Assembly: GCA_945874225.1 (NCBI GenBank)
Contig: CAMCFT010000016.1
Span: 21,338 to 85,337, forward strand
Length of the DNA: 64,000 bases
From: Flavobacterium psychrophilum
Lineage (GTDB): Bacteria; Bacteroidota; Bacteroidia; Flavobacteriales; Flavobacteriaceae
Reading direction: 5' to 3'
Each line of letters starts with the position of its first letter. Position 1 is the stretch's first letter. Shown here piece by piece: positions 10,851 to 19,814 of the stretch. The translations under genes and the position numbers were made by a program. The notes beneath the pieces were generated by a model. The model made no database searches. It saw only the letters and a program-made list of their open reading frames with translations, and was not told the DNA's origin.

Positions 10851-11174
10851 AAAGCTAATTACCCTAACCTATATAGTCCCTACGGGACATTTGAACTTGG
10901 TTAGCTTGATTTTTATTCTACCTACATTTAGCTCCTAACGGAGCATACCTCGTAGAGGTTAAATATTGGTAGCAAGATAGTTATAAATCGCAAATTTGTC
11001 CCGTAGGGACTATACTTTGATTTGATCGGACAACAATGATTTAAAATAGATTTGTGAACCGAGCGAATCAAACTGGCGAAACAAATAAAACTTAAAAAAT
11101 TCGTGCTGATTCTTGCAATTCGTGGCGGATTTTTTTTATTTTTTTAAAAGAGAATACACTGTCTGATTTTTAAA
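10851..11174. repeat. Palindromic interspersed element, tandem copy 2
   Basis: Near-identical direct repeat of the previous unit at a period of about 321 bp, again with the GTCCCTACGGGAC, GCTCCTAACGGAGC and GTCCCGTAGGGAC hairpins and the right arm at 11025-11046. The left 22-bp arm is missing. The first bases of a third unit (11161-11178) follow. The few base differences between copies mean the duplication is not brand new. Positions 10363-10495 before the pair hold only a degenerate module (GACCCGGGCAAAGCGAAC at about 10418). Confidence 0.75.
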
Positions 11175-11255
11175 AAGCAAATAAAAAGTAGTATATTGCT
11201 ACTCTTTTTGTCCTGAAAATTCGGGAGAATATTAATTTCCAAAATCCAAGAAATT

Positions 11256-12404
11256 ATGAAACAGCTATTACTATTATTGCTTTTTTCAGTCTCCGTTTTT
11301 TCACAAAAAACCACAGAAATTTTCGTTTCTACCAAATTGAAGGAAAGCCGGGAAATCACAATTGGGTTACCTTCTTCCTACGAAAAAAACCCAAATAAAA
11401 AATATCCAATACTCATTTTGCTTGATGGTGATTACTTGTTTGACTCTTTTTATGGCGCTATGAACTATGGTGCTTATTGGGATGATATGGCCGAAACTAT
11501 TATCATTGGCATAAGCCAAAACAAAAATAATGAACGAATTGATGATAGCAATTATGACGAATCAACTGATTTACCTTCTGGAAAAGGAGCTCAATTCTTT
11601 GAATTTATAGGAGGCGAATTACTTCCTTATATTGAAAAAAAATACAGAATTGCTCCTTTTCGAATTATTGCCGGACACGACACGACTGCAGGGTATTTAA
11701 ACTTTTTTCTATACAAGGACATCCCAATATTTAATGCCTTTATTTCCTTAAGCCCAGAACTTGTTCCTGAAATGGAAACCCGAATTCCTGAAAAATTTTC
11801 AAAATTAAAACAGCCTATTTTTTATTACCAATCTACAGGTGACGGCGACATAAAAGACATATTAGAATCCGTAAAAAAACTGGACGAAAACATTAAAACT
11901 GTAAACAATCCGGTAATTAATTATAAATACGATACGTTCAAAGGTGCTTCACATTATTCTGCTGTTCTTTATTCAATTCCAAATGCTTTGTACCAAATTT
12001 TTGACTGTTACAAGCCCATTTCTATGACTGAATTTAGAGAGAAAATTGCAATTCTTCCAAACGGACAAGTAAAATATCTAACAGATAAATACGATGTTAT
12101 TACAAAAACGTTAGGGTTAAAAGTCCAAATTAGAGTGTCTGATTTTAAAGCCATCGAAGCTGCAATTTTAAAAAACAAATCCTACCAGGAATTAGACAAA
12201 TTAGCCGAATTAGCCAGAAAAAATTACCCAAAATCAATGCTTGCCGATTATGAATTAGGTCTAATGTATGAAAAATTGGGAGATTCTAATAAAGCAGCAA
12301 AATCATATCAAAAGGCAACCCAATTAGAAGAAATTGGGGATTTAACACAAGGTATGATGTTTGAAAAATTAGATGAAATGCAAAGTTTAAAACCAAAAAA
12401 ATAA
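11256..12404 (+). CDS. Secreted esterase-D-fold protein with altered nucleophile and C-terminal TPR
   Basis: 382 residues. A signal peptide (1-16, ending VFSQ) precedes an alpha/beta-hydrolase domain of the putative esterase (esterase D/enterochelin esterase) type (KYPILILLDGDYLFDSFYGA, GGELLPYIEKKYRI, GASHYSAVLYSIPNALYQIF). At the nucleophile elbow, where GxSxG is expected, it reads AGHDTTAG, with Asp142 in place of the serine. A TPR-like helix pair ends the protein (about 325-365, ADYELGLMYEKLGDSNKAAK). Hydrolytic activity is therefore doubtful; it may bind rather than cleave, or use another residue. The stop overlaps the radA start by one base. Confidence 0.75.
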   Translation: MKQLLLLLLFSVSVFSQKTTEIFVSTKLKESREITIGLPSSYEKNPNKKYPILILLDGDYLFDSFYGAMNYGAYWDDMAETIIIGISQNKNNERIDDSNYDESTDLPSGKGAQFFEFIGGELLPYIEKKYRIAPFRIIAGHDTTAGYLNFFLYKDIPIFNAFISLSPELVPEMETRIPEKFSKLKQPIFYYQSTGDGDIKDILESVKKLDENIKTVNNPVINYKYDTFKGASHYSAVLYSIPNALYQIFDCYKPISMTEFREKIAILPNGQVKYLTDKYDVITKTLGLKVQIRVSDFKAIEAAILKNKSYQELDKLAELARKNYPKSMLADYELGLMYEKLGDSNKAAKSYQKATQLEEIGDLTQGMMFEKLDEMQSLKPKK

Positions 12405-13765
12405 TGTCAAAAGTAAAAACTTCCTTTTTTTGCCAAAATTGTGGCGCTCAATATTCAAAATGGCAAGGACAATGCAATTCCTGCAAAGAATGGAATACCA
12501 TTGCCGAGGAAATTATTCAAAAAGAAGAAAAATCAAGCTGGAAACCTTCAACTCCTGACTCCAAAAGAGTTTCCAAACCATTACGAATCAACGAAATTGA
12601 TTCTTCTCAAGAACTTAGAATGGACACTCGTGACAGCGAACTTAATCGTGTTTTAGGCGGCGGAATAGTTCCAGGTTCTTTGATCCTTTTGGGTGGTGAA
12701 CCCGGCATTGGAAAAAGCACACTTTTACTCCAAATTTCCTTAAAACTACCATACAAAACCTTATATGTTTCGGGTGAAGAAAGCCAAAAACAAATAAAAA
12801 TGCGTGCCGAAAGAATCACACCAAATAGTGATAATTGCTACATTCTTACCGAAACGAAAACCCAAAACATCTTCAAACAAATTGAAGCCATCGAACCCGA
12901 AATCGTCATCATCGATTCTATTCAAACGCTTCATACTGACTATATCGAATCGACTCCGGGAAGTATTTCTCAAATTAGGGAAACTACTGCCGAGTTGATA
13001 AAATTTGCCAAGGAAACGAATATTCCAGTGATTTTAATTGGCCATATTACCAAAGACGGAAACATTGCCGGACCCAAAATTCTAGAACATATGGTCGATA
13101 CCGTTTTGCAATTCGAAGGCGATCGAAATCACGTGTATCGCATTTTACGTTCATTAAAAAATCGTTTTGGTTCGACTGCCGAAATCGGAATTTACGAAAT
13201 GCTAGGCAATGGATTACGAGAGGTTTCAAATCCTTCGGAAATATTGATTTCGCACAAAGACGAGGAATTATCGGGAACCGCAATTGCTTCCACTCTCGAA
13301 GGAATGCGTCCGTTGATGATTGAAATACAATCCTTGGTCAGCACAGCCGTTTATGGAACACCTCAACGCAGCACAACGGGTTACAATGCAAAAAGGCTGA
13401 ATATGATTCTAGCCGTTTTAGAAAAAAGAGCTGGCTTCAGGCTTGGCGCCAAAGATGTTTTTCTGAACATAACCGGTGGGATTTCAGTAGATGATCCTGC
13501 TATTGATTTGGCTGTTGTTGCAGCCATTTTATCATCAAATGAAGACATTCCGGTAAATAAAGATTTCTGTTTTGCGGGCGAAGTAGGCCTTTCGGGCGAA
13601 ATTCGTCCCGTAAACCGTGTAGACCAACGCATTCAGGAAGCCGAGAAATTAGGCTTTTCGACCATTTTTGTATCCAAATACAACAAAATTGCTTCAAAAA
13701 ACACGATAATAAAAATAAGATTGGTGGCAAAAATTGAAGATGTGGCAAGCGAACTGTTTGGGTAA
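12404..13765 (+). CDS. radA: DNA repair protein RadA
   Basis: Branch-migration ATPase of homologous recombination (Sms/RadA), 453 residues, a normal length. It has an N-terminal zinc finger (CQNCGAQYSKWQGQCNSC), a RecA-like core with Walker A GGEPGIGKST near residue 100, the RadA-specific KNRFG motif near 248 and a C-terminal Lon-protease-like domain (GGISVDDPAIDLAVVAAILS, FAGEVGLSGEIRPV). It starts on the TAATG junction with the esterase-like gene, so the two are translationally coupled, although no functional link is obvious. Confidence 0.97.
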   Translation: MSKVKTSFFCQNCGAQYSKWQGQCNSCKEWNTIAEEIIQKEEKSSWKPSTPDSKRVSKPLRINEIDSSQELRMDTRDSELNRVLGGGIVPGSLILLGGEPGIGKSTLLLQISLKLPYKTLYVSGEESQKQIKMRAERITPNSDNCYILTETKTQNIFKQIEAIEPEIVIIDSIQTLHTDYIESTPGSISQIRETTAELIKFAKETNIPVILIGHITKDGNIAGPKILEHMVDTVLQFEGDRNHVYRILRSLKNRFGSTAEIGIYEMLGNGLREVSNPSEILISHKDEELSGTAIASTLEGMRPLMIEIQSLVSTAVYGTPQRSTTGYNAKRLNMILAVLEKRAGFRLGAKDVFLNITGGISVDDPAIDLAVVAAILSSNEDIPVNKDFCFAGEVGLSGEIRPVNRVDQRIQEAEKLGFSTIFVSKYNKIASKNTIIKIRLVAKIEDVASELFG

Positions 13766-13890
13766 AATTTTATTTACATAAAACGTTAAATTTGACTAAA
13801 AGGATTCATTTATTGAATTAATCCAACCTGTATTCGATTTTTTCTTCGTAAATTTATGTGTTCTTTTCTCTTATGAGAAGAATATAGAAA

Positions 13891-14295
13891 ATGAAACCAT
13901 CATCTAATACAATGATTCATTTCTACCAACAACTTGGCAAGTTATTCTATGGTGTCGCCTTAACAGACAAAACCGTTCGCATAGAAGAAATCGCTAAACT
14001 CAAAGAAATCGTTAAAAAAGAATGGGTTCCAATTGAAAACACTTTTAACGAATTTGGCGACGATTCCGCATACCAAATCGAAATTGTTTTTGACTGGCTG
14101 GTAGAGAATGATTGGAACATTGGCAAAGTGATTCCAAATTTTAAAATTTTCAGAAAAGAACATCCAAGTTTATTCACACCCCAGGTAAACAACTTAATCC
14201 TAAAAACCGCAAAGGCAATTGCAGATTCCTTTTCGGGAAAAAATAAATCAGAATCGGTTTTAGTCAAAGAATTGAATGCCATTTTGACTGCATAA
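13891..14295 (+). CDS. Small helical protein, possibly TerB-like
   Basis: 134 residues, mostly helical, with no signal peptide. The segment FYQQLGKLFYGVALTDKTVR followed by an acidic EEIAKLKEIVKKEW resembles the opening of TerB-like domains, which carry a metal-binding D-x-x-v-x-x-E pattern; here DKTVRIEE could serve. That assignment is tentative. It precedes the gene at 14369 by 73 bases on the same strand. The function is unknown. Confidence 0.55.
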   Translation: MKPSSNTMIHFYQQLGKLFYGVALTDKTVRIEEIAKLKEIVKKEWVPIENTFNEFGDDSAYQIEIVFDWLVENDWNIGKVIPNFKIFRKEHPSLFTPQVNNLILKTAKAIADSFSGKNKSESVLVKELNAILTA

Positions 14296-14368
14296 AAAAC
14301 ATTAAAAAGAAGAAACCCATTTCTAAAGTTACTTGAAAACTATTCATTATAACATAAAAAATAAAGTC

Positions 14369-14815
14369 ATGGAAAAACAAGTCGGCATCTGGATAGACAC
14401 CAAAAAGGCAATAATTGTTACCCTTGAAGGTCAAAAAGAAGAAAAAATTATCGAAGTAGACTCTGATGTTGAAAACAGCGTTTATCATAACAAAGAAGGA
14501 GACAAAGGAACTTTCTCAGGAAGTCACCACGGTGACAGTGAAACTAAATTTGACAATAGAAGAAAAGAACAATATGAATATTATCTTAAAGATGTTGTTT
14601 CGATTGTTAAAGGGGCTGATTACTTATATATATTTGGTCCAGGAGAAACTAAAACAAAACTGGAACAACGAATACGGGATGAAAAATCTCTTAGCAAAAT
14701 CAACTTAAAAGCAGTTGAAACTGCTGACAGTATGACTTTAAATCAAATCGTAGCACAAGTTAAGGATTTCTATAATCCACTACAACGCAAACTTAATTTG
14801 GCTCATCGGTTATAA
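14369..14815 (+). CDS. Small cytoplasmic protein, eRF1-domain/host-attachment-like
   Basis: 148 residues from the ATG at 14369 (MEKQVGIWIDTKKAIIV); an upstream in-frame ATG at 14333 would add 12 unlikely residues. The N-terminal strand, a polar middle (GSHHGDSETKFDNRRKEQ) and a C-terminal part YLYIFGPGETKTKLEQRI plus VETADSMTLNQIVAQVKDFY recall bacterial eRF1-domain (baeRF) or translational-machinery-like proteins. This is resemblance only. The gene stands near a probable stress-type small gene but has no diagnostic partner. Confidence 0.6.
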   Translation: MEKQVGIWIDTKKAIIVTLEGQKEEKIIEVDSDVENSVYHNKEGDKGTFSGSHHGDSETKFDNRRKEQYEYYLKDVVSIVKGADYLYIFGPGETKTKLEQRIRDEKSLSKINLKAVETADSMTLNQIVAQVKDFYNPLQRKLNLAHRL

Positions 14816-14857
14816 ATTTTATATATGACTATCCGTCACTATATATTAATTATTTCA

Positions 14858-14933
14858 GCCACGAATTACACGAATTACCGCGAATTCTGTTTTAATTTTT
14901 AAAAAATTTGTGAAAATTCGTTTAATTCGTGGC
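14858..14933. repeat. Inverted repeat between genes
   Basis: The arms 14858-14877 and 14916-14933 (GCCACGAATTACACG type) pair imperfectly across an AT-rich loop. It lies 42 bases after the 14369-14815 gene and could act as a terminator hairpin. Similar CACGAATT-type sequences are common filler in this window. Confidence 0.55.
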
Positions 14934-15152
14934 AAAATTATTATTAACCTTTTGAGTCCTCAGAAATTAGTATACTTAGCTGACAGTCATATTTTTTTAG
15001 ATCCAAAACCATTCAAAACCGCAATTTAAAATGTTGCGGTTTTTTTATGCTTCAAAAAACTGCAATGATTTTGCAAAGAGAATCATAAAATTAATTCTGC
15101 TGTCCTTTTTTTCCTTTCCTTTATACGCAATGATTTCAAATTTTAATTTATA

Positions 15153-15394
15153 TCATTTAATCTTTAAATTTACTCAGATAAAATATGCCGTCTCTTCGAG
15201 TGATTTTGAACATTAATGCGATAGCTATAATGTTCAAAATTGTATCGAGAAGCATATTGTAACGTATGGTTCTCGATACAATTTTTAAAGCTTATCCTTT
15301 TTTATCTTTTAAACATTTGTAAAGCTTTAAAAATCACTCGAACAGACGAGTACAAATACATTGATTTATCACATTAAATTTAAAGATTAAATGA
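15153..15394. repeat. Nested palindromic element with perfect 20-bp ends
   Basis: The perfect 20-bp inverted ends lie at 15153-15172 and 15375-15394. Inside them are a pair around TCGAGTGATTTT/AAAATCACTCGA, a hairpin GAACATTA/TAATGTTC (15208-15235) and a 16-bp stem AAAATTGTATCGAGAA (15236-15251/15270-15285). It is about 242 bp with no coding capacity of note. The rest of the 14816-15444 gap holds only the inverted repeat at 14858 and AT-rich DNA. Confidence 0.7.
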
Positions 15395-15444
15395 ATTTAC
15401 TCTAGATTTATAAAACAAGTTTATTTAATAAAAACAAACTATTT

Positions 15445-17409
15445 ATGAGAACCAAAAAGCAAAAAATAATTTTAGCTGCAAAAATAATTGCAGCAACTTT
15501 TTTGGTGATAATCATAGCTCTTTTTGTTTTTAGAAATGCGTTATTAAAACAAGCAATTTCGAAGGTTTCCTTGAAAATGGAGCGAGATTACAACAGCACT
15601 TTTTCTGTAAAAGAAGCTGCTTTTGTTGGGCTATCCGGCGTGAGTTTTTACGAAATAATTTTGGTCCCAAAAAATGCTGATACTCTTTTTAACATTCAAA
15701 AAATGAAAACCAGTGTCAATTTATGGCGCTTGTTAATTGGTGATATTCAATTGGGAACATTAGAAATTGAAAATGGCTATGTCCAATTGGTGAAAAACAA
15801 AAAAGGACGAAATTTCGAAGCTTTTCTAAAAAAAGACAAGAACGAAACGACCAATCCAAACGAAAAAAGAGATTACGCCAAATTTGCCTACAGCATCATC
15901 TCAAAAGTGCTCAACTTGGTGCCAACGGATATGATAATAGAAAACCTTTCTTTCCGGCTGAATGATAACGGAAATAAAACCAACATAAATTTCCAAAAAC
16001 TGCGATTGGTAAATGAGCAACTTGAAACTTCTATTAAAGTCGAAACCAAAGCTTTTACACAGCGAATCAGAATCCAAGGTTTTGCAGATCCAAGAAATAA
16101 AAAAGCCGATATTCGGTTCTTTAATATGGATTCTGGCGCCATAAAAATGCCATATATTGACGAACGATTTAACCTGAAATCCAGCTTTGATTCCATCCGA
16201 GTAAATATTCAAAACATAGACAAATCAGGCGGAGAATTACATATTGACGGCTTTGCTTCGATTGCTAATTTTATGGTAAACCACCCAAAAATTGCCAGCA
16301 AAGATGTGGTAATAAAAAAAGCAAAATTCGACTTTCACTTCTTGCTGGGTTCTGATTTTGTTTCGATTGACAGCAGTTCAACCGTTGAATTCAACAAAAT
16401 AAAATTCCATCCTTATCTGGCTTACGAAACCGAAGAGGACACGATTTATAAACTCAAAGTGGCGATTCCGAAGATGCAAGCGCAGGATTTTATCTCTTCA
16501 CTGCCAGATGGTTTGTTTTCCCATTTTCAAGGAATGGAAGCAGAAGGAAATTTCGAATATAAATTGGATTTTATGTTCAATAAAAACAAACCCAATACAC
16601 TGATTTTTGACAGCAATCTGAAGAAAGAAAATCTAAAAATTACCAAATATGGCGAAGCCAATCTCAACAAACTTAACGGCGAATTTATTTATCGTGCGAT
16701 AATAAATAATGTGCCACAACGTCCAATTTTAGTAGGTCCTTCGAATCCAAATTACACGCCATTGGATCAGATTTCTCCTTATTTGCAAAAATGCGTTTTA
16801 ACATCCGAAGATCCATCGTTTTTCTCACATCGCGGTTTTATCAACGAAGCATTCAAACAATCGATTCTCAAGAACATTCGCACCAAGAAATTCTCTCGTG
16901 GCGCCAGCACAATAAGTATGCAATTAATCAAAAATGTGTTTCTTACCCGCGAAAAAACCGCTTCTAGAAAACTGGAAGAAATTTTATTGGTTTACATCCT
17001 TGAAAACAATAGAATCGCCAGCAAAGAACGAATGCTTGAAGTCTATTTCAACATTATTGAATGGGGGCCAAATGTATACGGAATTGGCGAAGCAAGTCAG
17101 TTTTATTTCCAGAAAAGACCAGCTGATTTAACCTTGAAAGAATGTTTATTTTTGGCAACCATCGTTCCGAAACCAAAGAAATTTATGTGGCAGTTTGACA
17201 ATGAAGGAAAGCTAAAATCCTTTGCAAACCAACAGCAAAAGTTCCTGAGCAATTTAATGTTGCGAAGAGGGATTTTAATTCCTGAAGACACCATTGGATA
17301 TTCTATTCCGCTTAATATTTCAGGAAATGCTCATTCACTCTTGAAATTGAAAGTGCTAGATTCTATTCCTGTGGATTCTCTTGCGATTGAAGAACCTTAT
17401 GAATTTTGA
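15445..17409 (+). CDS. AsmA-like / GT51 transglycosylase-domain protein
   Basis: 654-residue inner-membrane protein with one N-terminal anchor (about 10-30). A long region (about 40-400) resembles AsmA-type beta-rich proteins (LKQAISKVSLKMERDYNSTF, VNLWRLLIGDIQLGTLEIEN). A C-terminal peptidoglycan glycosyltransferase (GT51) domain has EDPSFFSHRGF (catalytic Glu near 455), RGASTISMQL, KLEEILLVYILE and KERMLEVYFNIIEWG. No transpeptidase domain follows. The GT51 domain would polymerise lipid II glycan strands; a periplasmic AsmA-like module on the same chain is unusual. It sits alone between repeat-rich gaps. Confidence 0.85.
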   Translation: MRTKKQKIILAAKIIAATFLVIIIALFVFRNALLKQAISKVSLKMERDYNSTFSVKEAAFVGLSGVSFYEIILVPKNADTLFNIQKMKTSVNLWRLLIGDIQLGTLEIENGYVQLVKNKKGRNFEAFLKKDKNETTNPNEKRDYAKFAYSIISKVLNLVPTDMIIENLSFRLNDNGNKTNINFQKLRLVNEQLETSIKVETKAFTQRIRIQGFADPRNKKADIRFFNMDSGAIKMPYIDERFNLKSSFDSIRVNIQNIDKSGGELHIDGFASIANFMVNHPKIASKDVVIKKAKFDFHFLLGSDFVSIDSSSTVEFNKIKFHPYLAYETEEDTIYKLKVAIPKMQAQDFISSLPDGLFSHFQGMEAEGNFEYKLDFMFNKNKPNTLIFDSNLKKENLKITKYGEANLNKLNGEFIYRAIINNVPQRPILVGPSNPNYTPLDQISPYLQKCVLTSEDPSFFSHRGFINEAFKQSILKNIRTKKFSRGASTISMQLIKNVFLTREKTASRKLEEILLVYILENNRIASKERMLEVYFNIIEWGPNVYGIGEASQFYFQKRPADLTLKECLFLATIVPKPKKFMWQFDNEGKLKSFANQQQKFLSNLMLRRGILIPEDTIGYSIPLNISGNAHSLLKLKVLDSIPVDSLAIEEPYEF

Positions 17410-17566
17410 TTGTTTAAACACAAAGACACGAAGCAGTCACAAAGTTCGCAAGGGTTTTAGAATCCGTTTTATCTGTGTTCTATTTTGTCCACAAATGAAA
17501 TGGATTGAACAGATTTACACAGATACAGCATAAAATACAATCACAAATAATATCGATTCAACAAAA

Positions 17567-17602
17567 AAAGTCCACAAAGAATTATTTTTCTTTGTGGACT
17601 TT
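17567..17602. terminator. Bidirectional terminator between convergent genes
   Basis: The perfect 14-bp arms 17567-17580 and 17589-17602 (AAAGTCCACAAAGA and complement) flank an 8-base loop between the convergent GT51 and aldo/keto reductase genes. The gap around it also carries CACAAAGACACGAAG-type filler. Confidence 0.7.
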
Positions 17603-17633
17603 GTGTTTTCTTCGTGTCTTCGTGGTTAAAAAA

Positions 17634-18671
17634 TCAAGGTGCTGGATCAGGAATTATAGCTTGAACTGCATTTATTTCCATCAATATTTCATCAGACAAA
17701 ACAACGTCAATAGTGTCAATATTTTCTTTTAATTGTTCCATTGTGGTGGCACCAATTATAGTACTTGTCACAAACGCTTGTTGGGTTACAAATGCCAAAG
17801 CCAATTCTGTCAAGGTCAATCCATGTTTATGTGCAACTTCCTGATACAATCGAGTAGCTTCAGCAGATTGTGCGCTGTTGTATCTTGAAAATTGAGGAAA
17901 TAATTTGATTCTTGCGTCTGGATGACTTTCGCCAGATAAGAATTTGCCAGATAAAACACCAAAAGCCATTGGCGAATAAGCCAACAACCCCACATTTTCT
18001 CTAATACAAATCTCGGCAGAACCGTTTTCGAAAAGTCTATTTAATAAGGAATACGGATTTTGAACCGTTTTTATTCTTGGTAGATTTTGGTATTTACTTT
18101 CTTCTAGAAAACGCATAATTCCCCAAGGCGTTTCGTTTGAAAGTCCAATATGTTTTATTTTTCCTTCTTTGATGAACCCTTCCAATGTTTCAAGTACATT
18201 CTGAATATTGTCTTCCCAAGCATCGTGTTGCACTTTAAATCCACGTTGTCCGAAGAAATTTGTCTTACGTTCTGGCCAATGCAATTGGTACAAATCAATG
18301 TAATCAGTTTGCAAACGTGTCAAGCTTTTTTCCAATGACAAGGCAATACTCGCCGGAGAAAAATCCATATTTTCTCTTATATAAGACAATCCAGGATTGG
18401 GTCCGGCAATTTTCGAAGCCAATACTATTTCTTCTCTTTTTCCGGAATTCTTGAACCAAGTTCCAATGATTTTCTCGGTGCTTCCGTAAGTTTCTTTTCG
18501 TCCCGGAACAGAATACATCTCGGCAGTATCAAAAAAATTGATTCCTTTTTCGAGTGCGTAATCCATTTGGGCGTGACCATCGGCTTCGGTGTTTTGTTGA
18601 CCAAAAGTCATTGTTCCAAGGCAAATTTTGCTGACTTTTATGTCGGTATTGGGTAAAGTGGTGTATTTCAT
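17634..18671 (-). CDS. Aldo/keto reductase (Tas-like)
   Basis: NADP(H)-dependent TIM-barrel oxidoreductase, 345 residues, close in style to E. coli Tas. The catalytic set is visible: Asp and Tyr in FFDTAEMYSVP, Lys in EIVLASKIAG and His in YQLHWPER. The C-terminal cofactor-binding part includes TSTIIGATTMEQLKENID. Cytoplasmic, with unknown substrate. It is monocistronic, between a shared terminator and a palindromic repeat. Confidence 0.92.
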   Translation of the reverse strand: MKYTTLPNTDIKVSKICLGTMTFGQQNTEADGHAQMDYALEKGINFFDTAEMYSVPGRKETYGSTEKIIGTWFKNSGKREEIVLASKIAGPNPGLSYIRENMDFSPASIALSLEKSLTRLQTDYIDLYQLHWPERKTNFFGQRGFKVQHDAWEDNIQNVLETLEGFIKEGKIKHIGLSNETPWGIMRFLEESKYQNLPRIKTVQNPYSLLNRLFENGSAEICIRENVGLLAYSPMAFGVLSGKFLSGESHPDARIKLFPQFSRYNSAQSAEATRLYQEVAHKHGLTLTELALAFVTQQAFVTSTIIGATTMEQLKENIDTIDVVLSDEILMEINAVQAIIPDPAP

Positions 18672-18739
18672 TTATTAAGTTAATTTGTGTAAATGTTCAG
18701 GAAGCTCAACTGATGTTATAGAGCATTGTCTTGTTTTCT

Positions 18740-18817
18740 CCCACGGTTGAAACCTTGGGTTATGGTTTGATTCATAATTAGCAACTTTCTTCCATTGCCC
18801 AGGGTTTCAACCGTGGG
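18740..18817. repeat. CCCACGGTT inverted-repeat element, copy 1
   Basis: The 20-bp arms 18740-18759 and 18798-18817 (CCCACGGTTGAAACC...) pair across about 38 bases. A related element lies at 62168-62248. It sits between the reductase start and the OmpA gene stop and may also end OmpA transcription. Confidence 0.7.
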
Positions 18818-18849
18818 TGTGTTTATAAAAAATCCCATTCAAAATTTCG

Positions 18850-19791
18850 CTAATTTATATCCTTCAACATTTCGGCAATTTCGTCTAATCTCGGAGTTAA
18901 AATAATTTCGATTCTTCGGTTTTTGGCTTTTCCTTCGGCAGTTGCATTGCTTGCCAATGGAGAGAATTCGCCTCGACCTGCAGCGGTTAGATTTTGTTTG
19001 TTCACTTTTTTGTTTTCGCTCAAAATAGCAACAATTGCAGTAGCTCTTTTAGTTGATAAATCCCAGTTATCAGCAATTGGTCCTGAACCTCCAAAAGGAT
19101 CATCATCAGTATGCCCTTCAATCAAAACAGAAATATCCGGATTGTCTCCCAATACTTTTCCCACTTCGACAACGGCTTTTTTACCTTCGGTTCCTACAGC
19201 CCAACTTCCGGAATTGAAAAGTAATTTGTTCTCCATAGAAACATACACTTTTCCGTTTTTTTGCTCTACTGTCAAGCCTTTTCCTTCAAAGCTATTCAAG
19301 GCTTTAGAAAGGGTTTCTTTTAGTTTTCGCATACTGGCTTCTTTGGCCGCTATCAAATCTTCTAACTCTTTTAATCGTTGATTATTTTTGTTTAATTGTT
19401 CTTGTTCCAAAGCCAATGCTTTTTCTTTGGCTCCCAATTGCTCCAATAACTCACGGTTTTTAGCCATATTGGCTTTCAAAGATTCGTTGCTGTTTTTTTC
19501 TAAAGCAGTATATGAATCCTGCAAAACATCCATTTTCTTGTTTAATGCAGCATAATCAGCCTGAACTTTTTCGCGTTCTGATTTTACTTTTGCCAACTCT
19601 TTATTCAACGCTTCTTGGTCTAATTCCAGTTGGTTTTTGGATTTAAGCAAGTCGGCATTTTCATCAGAAATACTTCTGTTTTCCTTTTTTAAATCGGCAT
19701 ATTTGTTTTCTAAATCATTGTAAATCTTCTTGGACACGCAAGAAGTTGAAAGTGCTATAATCAGCAATCCGAGGGAAATTTTTTTTATCAT
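18850..19791 (-). CDS. OmpA-family lipoprotein with long coiled coil
   Basis: 313-residue outer-membrane lipoprotein. Lipobox LSTSC (Cys18), then a charged coiled coil from about 25 to 165 (repeats of LKKENRSI, LNKELAKVKSEREK, EQEQLNKNNQRLKELEDLI), then a C-terminal OmpA peptidoglycan-binding domain (VLIEGHTDDDPFGG, NWDLSTKRATAIVAIL, LTAAGRGEFSPL, NRRIEIIL). It probably tethers the outer membrane to peptidoglycan. The xth gene precedes it by 23 bases on the same strand. Confidence 0.93.
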   Translation of the reverse strand: MIKKISLGLLIIALSTSCVSKKIYNDLENKYADLKKENRSISDENADLLKSKNQLELDQEALNKELAKVKSEREKVQADYAALNKKMDVLQDSYTALEKNSNESLKANMAKNRELLEQLGAKEKALALEQEQLNKNNQRLKELEDLIAAKEASMRKLKETLSKALNSFEGKGLTVEQKNGKVYVSMENKLLFNSGSWAVGTEGKKAVVEVGKVLGDNPDISVLIEGHTDDDPFGGSGPIADNWDLSTKRATAIVAILSENKKVNKQNLTAAGRGEFSPLASNATAEGKAKNRRIEIILTPRLDEIAEMLKDIN

Positions 19792-19814
19792 TTTATTTCT
19801 GTTTAGGGTATTTT

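Noticed and set aside
10496..11174. CRISPR-like tandem repeat
   Set aside because: Only two long units with no spacers, and internal palindromes unlike CRISPR repeats; no cas genes nearby.
15031..15216. 61-codon open frame
   Set aside because: It runs into the nested palindrome at 15153-15394, has no promoter box or family resemblance, and is in an AT-rich gap.
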